The notes below the pieces were generated by a model, which was not told the origin of the DNA, ran no database searches, and was given only the letters and a program-made list of their open reading frames with translations. A program made the translations under genes and the position numbers. Positions 8,101-12,920 of a stretch of 19,872 nt of DNA are shown here, in pieces (the first letter of the stretch is position 1; every line of letters starts with the position of its first letter). Source of the DNA: Bacteroidota bacterium (lineage in GTDB: Bacteria; Bacteroidota; Bacteroidia; Chitinophagales; Chitinophagaceae); NCBI GenBank assembly GCA_023433755.1, contig JAEYUA010000235.1:1-19872 (forward strand), given 5' to 3'.

Positions 8101-8662
8101 TGTGAACCAGGTACTCACCACTACCAAACTTTACCTGGACCTGGCTTTAAGTAATAATGAACTGAAGGATGACCTGATCAGCAAATCGATTCAGAATGTG
8201 ATCATGGTCATCAACGAGATCCGTCAATTGTCACGGTCGCTGATGGACCCCAGCATCGGGGACCTCGGACTGGTAGATTCTATTCATGATCTGGAAGACA
8301 ATATCAATCTCACACGCAAGCTCAAAGCCCACCTGGAGGCAGACAGGAAGATCGAGGATTATCTTGATAAAAACCACAAGCTTACGGTGTTCCGCATCAT
8401 CCAGGAGGCAATGAACAATGCTGTCAAACATGCCAAAGCAAACACGGTCAACATCAGCCTGAGAAAACACCGGGATAAAGCCGAATTGGTGATATCGGAT
8501 GACGGACTTGGATTTAATCCCCAGTCGGTGAAAAAAGGTGTAGGCCTTAAAAATATCCAGAACAGGATTTACCTGATCAATGGAAAGCAGCAGATCATCA
8601 GTGCACCCGGTGCAGGATGCCAAATCATAATCGAATTCCCTATCAACAAAAAACAAAATTAA
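5096..8662 (+). CDS. Cytosolic multi-PAS/GAF sensor histidine kinase (HisKA_3 type)
   Basis: The 1188-residue protein has no signal peptide or membrane segment. Six PAS modules, most ending in the xxDITE PAC motif, lie near 31-145, 157-280, 286-400, 419-540, 545-670 and 842-962. Five contain W-D/E-W/M-N just after the first helix, typical of PAS_3-fold copies. A GAF domain (about 676-830) sits between PAS5 and PAS6. The kinase core is of the NarX/DesK type: EIGKELHDNVNQ with phospho-acceptor H1000, N-box EAMNNAVKHA (N1107), DDGLGF (D1136) and GVGLKN (G1148). It should autophosphorylate on an unknown intracellular cue and pass phosphate to the regulator three bases downstream. ATG at 5126 (residue 11) is an equally good start and fits the promoter guess better; residue numbers here count from 5096. 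Confidence 0.9.
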   Translation: MYIRSLFHGNMKNRPEPTLQNTAENAFTDEESFSLILNNLQDTFVLLDKELNIIAATELSKKRIRQYFNLELKKGMSLFTMVTPDRAALVKLMTDEILQGGPDQFMESEIVLAGKKLILKNHFRPAYNNQGEIIGLIVTSRDITEEKTTAQQLKVAEERWRFALEGAQQGVWDWNILTGECFYSEGYKKLYGYAPGELHNRIEEWEMLIHPDDKLKIKAAVKEHITNDNPFNESTYRIKAKNGEYKWILARGMIIERDQNNQPVRMIGTHTDITEQVLAREKLRKSEEYYRNLFQNNPLPCWIYDAASLCFLEVNQAAINHYGYSREEFLSSDLYLIHPPDFIIQLQERLQKQQSHSIQQYSKWKHRKKNGDFIFVDIDINTIQYENVNAKLVVAHDVTEKVRIEKIQKETEEELRRSNERFKLASRATSDAIYEWNLLNDKLLWGEGLQHLFGYKPQDISIEKWKELVHPEDRDLVNRSLELSFRSQTKWQLKYRFKDAKDQYRYVLDRAFITRDAAGNAVSMIGSLQDITDLHQKEKELLISNERYRFATLATSDVVWDMNVKEGTVVFSDNFQKLLGWPLPENNTLTIEYLVENMLTSENEYVIKRLNEAINDPQKTYWSEEFTVKKADGSNCHINDRGYIIRNEKKEAVRVIGAFQDITERNYYEQLLSLERSVFELSNDINVSLFEIATNLLQGIESIIPDAYTSVMILKENGTIEGLAAPRLAEAFLQSLNHLRIGPAAGSCGTSMYRAETVITENIEIDPLWESYRKYVEPYGLKACWSLPIINGAGKVLGAFAIYYKEAKSPSAIELDTIERIRNILRVLMEHFAALEDIKQANERFDIMMMATHDLVWDWNLETNEVYRDPMGLKNVYGMEFNGAIHNIHNWLERIHPDDHDRVEKVMYEIMSAEEESTFDVEYRFLRDDGHYSHVYDRGKIIRNHQGKPVRMIGAAQDITLRKKLEKELLHNELGRQKAINQATVDTQEQERGEIGKELHDNVNQVLTTTKLYLDLALSNNELKDDLISKSIQNVIMVINEIRQLSRSLMDPSIGDLGLVDSIHDLEDNINLTRKLKAHLEADRKIEDYLDKNHKLTVFRIIQEAMNNAVKHAKANTVNISLRKHRDKAELVISDDGLGFNPQSVKKGVGLKNIQNRIYLINGKQQIISAPGAGCQIIIEFPINKKQN

Positions 8663-8665
8663 AAA

Positions 8666-9313
8666 ATGGAAAAGATCACGATCCTTATCGCAGACGACCA
8701 CACCCTTGTCCGGGAAACCTGGAGTTTTATCCTTAATACCGATCCCCGTTTCAAGGTAATCGCAGAAAGCGGAAGCGGCGAAGATGCGGTTGAGCTTTCG
8801 AAGCAGTTACGTCCACAGATCGTAATCATGGACATTAACCTGCCGGGTATGAACGGCATTGAGGCCACGCAACTCATCAGGAAATATTCACCAGGTTCAA
8901 AAATTTTGGGGGTATCGCTCCACACTCAGCCCACCTATGCCCGTAAGATGATCCAGAAAGGTGCAATGGGTTATGTAACAAAAAATTCTTCACGTGAAGA
9001 AATGTTTAAGGCCATCATGGAAATTCAGAATGGCAGGAAATATATCTGTGACGAAATCAAGAATATCCTTTCCGAACAGGTGATCAGCGGTGATGACCAG
9101 CAGGGTGGATTAAACTCACTTTCCCAGAGGGAAATAGAAATCATTGCCTTCATTAAAAAAGGAAATTCATCCAAAGAGATCGCAGACGCACTGAACATTT
9201 CCGTAAAAACGGTAGAGGTTCACCGTTATAACATCCTGAAGAAATTGAATCTTAAGAACGCGGCAGCGCTGGTGAACTTCATCAATAACAGCCAGCTTGA
9301 TTTTGAAAATTGA
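8666..9313 (+). CDS. NarL/FixJ-family response regulator
   Basis: A 215-residue two-domain regulator. The receiver (1-125) has the acidic pocket D10-D11, the phospho-acceptor D56 in IVIMDINLPG, S84 and K106 in YVTKNSS. The LuxR-type helix-turn-helix (about 151-210) reads LSQREIEIIAFIKKGNSSKEIA then ALNISVKTVEVHRYNILKKL. The gene starts three bases after the kinase stop, so it is the cognate partner of that HisKA_3 kinase and acts as a phosphorylation-dependent DNA-binding regulator. Its targets are unknown, though its own operon and the paralogous receiver gene downstream are natural candidates. The receiver has an unusual VRETW in helix 1 that is shared with the downstream paralogue. Length is normal. 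Confidence 0.92.
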   Translation: MEKITILIADDHTLVRETWSFILNTDPRFKVIAESGSGEDAVELSKQLRPQIVIMDINLPGMNGIEATQLIRKYSPGSKILGVSLHTQPTYARKMIQKGAMGYVTKNSSREEMFKAIMEIQNGRKYICDEIKNILSEQVISGDDQQGGLNSLSQREIEIIAFIKKGNSSKEIADALNISVKTVEVHRYNILKKLNLKNAAALVNFINNSQLDFEN

Positions 9314-9331
9314 TATGGCATAATATTTTTG
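9302..9331 (+). promoter_or_regulatory. Promoter for the receiver-only regulator
   Basis: TTTG (9302-9305), an 18-base spacer and TATTTTTG (9324-9331) fit the Bacteroidota -33/-7 consensus fully. The -33 element overlaps the last codons of the upstream regulator. Transcription would begin near 9337, leaving a leader of about 110 bases. A competing, weaker box is TAAACTTG at 9415-9422. Confidence 0.5.
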
Positions 9332-9333
9332 TC

Positions 9334-9425
9334 TGCAGGGGTACTTTGCTTGCCTGTGAATAGCATGGAACTCTTCAATAGAGGCCATGTTTATCTGTAA
9401 TCATTCCCCTGCAATAAACTTGCAG
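9334..9425 (+). promoter_or_regulatory. Inverted repeats in the leader of the receiver-only regulator
   Basis: CTGCAA-TAAAC-TTGCAG (9409-9425) is a perfect 6-bp inverted repeat with a 5-base gap. It overlaps CCCCTGCA (9406-9413), which is the exact reverse complement of TGCAGGGG at 9334-9341. The two alternatives share bases and are mutually exclusive, which could make a regulatory switch or simply an operator for a dimeric regulator. Function is inferred only from symmetry. Confidence 0.35.
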
Positions 9426-9446
9426 TTGAATTAAATTCACCTGCGG

Positions 9447-9869
9447 ATGAAACATGATAAGATACGTGTCATCATAGTAGATGACCACAGAATGGTAAGG
9501 GAAACCTGGAAGATGTTGCTGGAAGGCTATCATGATCTCCAGGTAATAAAAGAATATGGCTCGGGTGCTGAAGCCATACACTCCGCATCTTCCCTTGATC
9601 CGCATGTAATCCTTATGGATGTGAATATGGATCCCGTCAATGGGTTCCAGGCCACCCAGGCCATACTGGAACAATCTCCCCATATCCATATCATTGGCAT
9701 GTCGGTGAACAACCAGCCGGGATATGCCAAGAACATGATGCAATTGGGCGCCAAAGGATATGTAACTAAAAACTCCTCGCGGGAAGAAATGTTCAAGGCC
9801 ATCTCCGAGGTAATGCAGGGCAAGACGTATATCTGCAGGGAGGTACTTGAGCAGATGGAGGGGAGCTAG
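9447..9869 (+). CDS. Receiver-only response regulator, paralogue of the NarL-type regulator upstream
   Basis: A 140-residue single receiver domain. The pocket residues are intact: D12-D13, phospho-acceptor D58 in VILMDVNMDP, S86 and K108. It is clearly a duplicate of the 215-residue regulator upstream: both share VRETW, GSG in the same place, GYVTKNSSREEMFKAI and YIC. The frame stops 10 residues after YICRE, just where the linker to the helix-turn-helix would begin, and no DNA-binding remnant follows, only intergenic repeats. It may act as a phosphate sink or connector for the upstream kinase, or it may be a gene truncated by repeat insertion. Start: ATG at 9447 directly before the KIRVIIVDDH strand. 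It lies 133 bases behind its paralogue with its own promoter-like box. Confidence 0.85.
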   Translation: MKHDKIRVIIVDDHRMVRETWKMLLEGYHDLQVIKEYGSGAEAIHSASSLDPHVILMDVNMDPVNGFQATQAILEQSPHIHIIGMSVNNQPGYAKNMMQLGAKGYVTKNSSREEMFKAISEVMQGKTYICREVLEQMEGS

Positions 9870-9886
9870 TGGGGAGTCTGTAGTCT

Positions 9887-10117
9887 GTAGTCGGTAGTCG
9901 GTAGTCGACTCCTTCAGCCACTACATTCCCACAGCCTCCGACTTTGAACTTTGAACTTTAAACTTTGAACTGGACTACCATCCTTCGCTAAAGCTACGGC
10001 TGGCAAAGCCGACTACCAACTTTCGACTCCTTCAGCCGCTACATTCCCACAGCCTCCGACTTTGAACTTTGAACTTTAAACTTTGAACTGGACTACCGAC
10101 TTCCGACTACCGACTAC
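9887..10117. repeat. Intergenic repeat cluster upstream of valS with a 75-bp direct repeat
   Basis: Bases 9905-9979 recur at 10023-10097 with a single mismatch (A9920 against G10038), an offset of 118. Each unit holds CTCCTTCAGCC, CTACATTCCCACAGCCTCC and then TTTGAACTTTGAACTTTAAA words. The left border is GTAGTCGGTAGTCG (9887-9900, repeated to 9907) and its reverse complement CGACTACCGACTAC ends the cluster (10104-10117), so the whole has inverted ends. With the promoter box behind it this makes up the 286 bases between the receiver gene and valS. No transposase or coding frame is present. Confidence 0.8.
9983..10010. repeat. Dispersed element, copy 2 (CTTCGCTAAAGCTACGGC family)
   Basis: It has the same 18 bases as 901-918, three changed bases (TGG), then CAAAGCC. 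It sits between the two 75-bp direct repeats, with GACTACC on each side (9973-9979 and 10011-10017). That could be a short target duplication, but the word GACTACC is too frequent here to prove it. Confidence 0.7.
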
Positions 10118-10137
10118 CTACTTTCCCCCTCCCTCCT

Positions 10138-10145
10138 TACCTTTG
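10138..10145 (+). promoter_or_regulatory. -7 promoter box of valS
   Basis: TACCTTTG matches TAnnTTTG exactly and ends 10 bases before the valS ATG. No good -33 TTTG is found 18-20 bases upstream, where the GACTACC repeat words lie; the nearest candidate is TTTCC at 10122. A very short leader is predicted. Confidence 0.5.
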
Positions 10146-10155
10146 CTCCCCGATT

Positions 10156-12909
10156 ATGAGCAATCTTTCCAAGAATTTTGAGCCGCAGCAGGTAGAAGAA
10201 AAATGGTACAGTCACTGGATGGAAAAGGGTTATTTCTATAGCCAGCCCGACCATCGTCCTCCTTTCACGGTAGTGATCCCACCGCCCAACGTTACCGGCG
10301 TACTTCACATGGGCCATACACTGAATGAAACTGTGCAGGATGTGCTGGTACGCCGCGCCCGCATGACCGGCTTCAATGCCTGCTGGGTGCCTGGAAGTGA
10401 CCATGCCTCCATTGCTACCGAGGCCAAGGTGGTACAGATGCTGGAAAAAGAAAAAGGTATCAGTAAACAGGAACTGAGCCGTGAAGACTTTCTCAAACAT
10501 GCTTTTGAATGGAAAGAAAAGTATGGTGGGATCATCTACCACCAGATCAAAAAGCTGGGCTGCAGCGTGGATTGGAACCGGGTGACCTTTACCATGGATG
10601 ATCATTATTACAAAGCCGTCATCAAAATATTTGTTGACCTCTACAACAAGGGTATGATCTACCGTGGCGCCCGCATGATCAACTGGGACCCATCTGCGAA
10701 GACAGCCCTCAGTGATGAGGAAGTGGAATATAAGGATGTGCAGGGGAAGCTGTATTATGTGAAGTATAGGATCGTGAACCGTGATTCGTCAAACGTGAGA
10801 AAGGAGTCTCAAATCCAGGACTCACATCTCACGCCTCGCGAATCACGCCTTACGTCTCACGAATTCATCACCATCGCTACCCAGCGCCCTGAAACCATCA
10901 TGGGTGATACGGCTGTTTGCGTAAATCCCAATGATGAAAGATTCGCCCACCTGAAAGGCAAGAAGGTCATAGTACCACTGGTGAACCGTGAAGTGCCGGT
11001 GATTTTTGATGAATATGTGGACCCGGCATTCGGTACCGGCGCACTTAAAGTGACACCGGCACATGATATCAATGATTATAATCTTGGTCTCAAACATAAC
11101 GTTCCGGCTATTGATACACTCAACGAGGATGGAACCATCAGCGAAGCAGCCGGTGTATTGATTGGTCTCGACCGCTTTGAAGCACGCAAACAGGCCATCA
11201 AACAACTGGAATCAGAAGGATTGCTCGTTAAGTCAGAAGATTACCAGACAAGGCTTGGATTCTCGCAACGTACCAATGCAGTGGTGGAACCCCGTATTTC
11301 AACACAATGGTTTGTGAAGATGCGCGGCCTTGCCGACCAGGCACTGGCGGCAGTAAATGAAGGTGATGTAAAAATTCATCCTGAAGAAAGATTCCTTGCT
11401 ACCTACCGTTACTGGCTGGAAAATGTAAAGGACTGGTGTATTTCAAGACAATTATGGTGGGGACAAAGAATTCCTGCCTGGTACGATGAAAAAGGAAACT
11501 ATGTTGTAGCAGAAACTGAGGAAGAAGCCAAAAGACTCACAGCCCTTCGCCGTGCGAAAGAAAGCAATACTGAATTGGATGAAAGCCGCTTGCAGCTTGA
11601 AGCCCGCAGCTTGAAGCTTACCCAGGATGAAGATGTTCTCGATACCTGGTTCTCCTCGTGGATCTGGCCCATCGAAGTTTTTAATGGCATCTCACAACCG
11701 GGAAACCCGGATATCAAATATTATTATCCGACTAATGTACTGGTAACAGGTCAGGATATTATTTTCTTCTGGGTAGCGCGCATGATCATGGCGGGCGAGG
11801 AATACATGAATGAAAAACCATTCAGTGATGTGTACTTCACTGGAATGGTGCGTGATAAACAGGGCCGCAAGATGAGCAAGAGCCTTGGCAATTCTCCCGA
11901 CCTGCTGGAACTCATTGAGAAATTTGGGGCTGATGCGGTAAGGTTCGGCATCCTCATTTCAGCGCCCGCGGGCAATGATCTTTTATTTGATGACAGCAGT
12001 TGTGAACAGGGAAGAAATTTCAATAACAAGATCTGGAATGCCCTGAAGCTGGTGAAGATGTGGGAAGACCGTGTGGACAGCCAGGCAGTTACCGGAGATA
12101 CCCAGGATCATTTCGCCATCAACTGGTTTTCCAACAGGCTGAATGAAGTAAAAGAGCAGGTGGATGAAATGTATCGCCAGTTCCGGCTGAGTGAAGCATT
12201 GAAAACCATCTACTCACTTATATGGGATGATTTCTGTAGCTGGTATCTTGAATGGGTAAAGCCGGGTTTTGAACAACCAATTGCTGCGGAAGTTTACCGC
12301 CGCACAGTAGAATTTTATGGAGAGCTGATGGAATTACTGCATCCCTTCATGCCTTTTATTTCAGAAGAGATCTACCACCAGCTTAGTGAAAGAAAGGATG
12401 ACCTGTGCGTGAAGCAGGTAAGTGGAGTTGAAAACAAAAATCCTGAAGTATTACACCAGGGTGAACTGCTGAAACAAACCATTACCGCCATCAGGGATGC
12501 CAGGACCAAAAATCAGGTAAAACCCAGGGATAAAGTAAAACTGCATATACAAACCTCCCGGCAAGATGTTTTTAGTTCCATCAATACCATTCTTTCCAAA
12601 CAGGTGAATGCGGATTCCATTGACTTTGTAAATGAATCTTATCCGGGTTGTATCAATGTAGTGGTGGGTGTAAATAAATTCTATATTGAAACAGAACAGG
12701 CGCTTGACACAGGTGCGCAGTTGGAGCAATTGCAGAAAGAACTGGATTACCAGAAAGGATTTTTGAACTCTGTAGAGAAAAAACTTGGCAACGAAAAATT
12801 CGTAAGCAATGCAAAGCCTGAAGTGGTAGAAGCAGAGAGAAAAAAGAAAGCTGATGCTATGGAGAAGATAAAGGCTATTGAGGAGAGTTTGGCGGGTTTG
12901 AGAAAGTAA
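10156..12909 (+). CDS. valS: Valine--tRNA ligase
   Basis: The enzyme charges tRNA-Val with valine in the cytosol. The 917-residue frame has the class I signatures: FTVVIPPPNVTGVLHMGHT with HMGH at 51-54, GRKMSKSLGN with KMSKS at 572-576, the editing domain (ITIATQRPETIMGDTAVCVNP and PAFGTGALKVTPAHD), DVLDTWFSSW, an anticodon-binding domain, and the C-terminal coiled-coil arm (about 850-917). Two stretches look foreign: residues about 209-235, just before the editing domain, are encoded by a 68-bp nested palindrome and following CTCACG words; residues about 478-489, before the DEDVLDTW block, are encoded by GCAGCTTGAAGC repeats. Both keep the frame. As I recall the family, Bacteroidota enzymes are some 40 residues shorter, which fits. 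It is convergent with the next gene, with 11 bases between stops. Confidence 0.96.
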   Translation: MSNLSKNFEPQQVEEKWYSHWMEKGYFYSQPDHRPPFTVVIPPPNVTGVLHMGHTLNETVQDVLVRRARMTGFNACWVPGSDHASIATEAKVVQMLEKEKGISKQELSREDFLKHAFEWKEKYGGIIYHQIKKLGCSVDWNRVTFTMDDHYYKAVIKIFVDLYNKGMIYRGARMINWDPSAKTALSDEEVEYKDVQGKLYYVKYRIVNRDSSNVRKESQIQDSHLTPRESRLTSHEFITIATQRPETIMGDTAVCVNPNDERFAHLKGKKVIVPLVNREVPVIFDEYVDPAFGTGALKVTPAHDINDYNLGLKHNVPAIDTLNEDGTISEAAGVLIGLDRFEARKQAIKQLESEGLLVKSEDYQTRLGFSQRTNAVVEPRISTQWFVKMRGLADQALAAVNEGDVKIHPEERFLATYRYWLENVKDWCISRQLWWGQRIPAWYDEKGNYVVAETEEEAKRLTALRRAKESNTELDESRLQLEARSLKLTQDEDVLDTWFSSWIWPIEVFNGISQPGNPDIKYYYPTNVLVTGQDIIFFWVARMIMAGEEYMNEKPFSDVYFTGMVRDKQGRKMSKSLGNSPDLLELIEKFGADAVRFGILISAPAGNDLLFDDSSCEQGRNFNNKIWNALKLVKMWEDRVDSQAVTGDTQDHFAINWFSNRLNEVKEQVDEMYRQFRLSEALKTIYSLIWDDFCSWYLEWVKPGFEQPIAAEVYRRTVEFYGELMELLHPFMPFISEEIYHQLSERKDDLCVKQVSGVENKNPEVLHQGELLKQTITAIRDARTKNQVKPRDKVKLHIQTSRQDVFSSINTILSKQVNADSIDFVNESYPGCINVVVGVNKFYIETEQALDTGAQLEQLQKELDYQKGFLNSVEKKLGNEKFVSNAKPEVVEAERKKKADAMEKIKAIEESLAGLRK
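10780..10847. repeat. 68-bp nested palindrome inside valS
   Basis: The arms pair in order. CGTGATTCG (10780-10788) pairs with CGAATCACG (10839-10847), CGTGAGA (10794-10800) with TCTCACG (10827-10833), and GAGTC (10804-10808) with GACTC (10819-10823). The unpaired parts are symmetric too: 5 against 5 bases, 3 against 3, and a 10-base loop. TCTCACG occurs once more at 10855-10861. The element encodes a polar, charged peptide (RDSSNVRKESQIQDSHL then TPRES) in a place where ValS normally has a short turn. Confidence 0.8.
11588..11619. repeat. GCAGCTTGAAGC repeat inside valS
   Basis: GCAGCTTGAAGC occurs at 11592-11603 and 11606-11617 (offset 14), preceded by GCCGCTTGCAGCTTG words. CTTGCAGCTTG (11589-11599) recurs exactly in the intergenic repeat at 17113-17123. 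It encodes RLQLEARSLKL within an enlarged loop before the DEDVLDTW block. Confidence 0.6.
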
Positions 12910-12920
12910 GTTTATTTCCC

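Noticed and set aside
8231..8701. 156-residue minus-strand frame
   Set aside because: Antisense to the histidine kinase catalytic core; it is an out-of-frame reading of conserved codons.
9973..10017. GACTACC on both sides of the 9983 element as target-site duplication
   Set aside because: GACTACC occurs many times in the cluster, so its presence on both sides is not evidence of transposition by itself.
10114..10605. 163-residue minus-strand frame
   Set aside because: Antisense to the valS N-terminus, including the HMGH region; no independent support.
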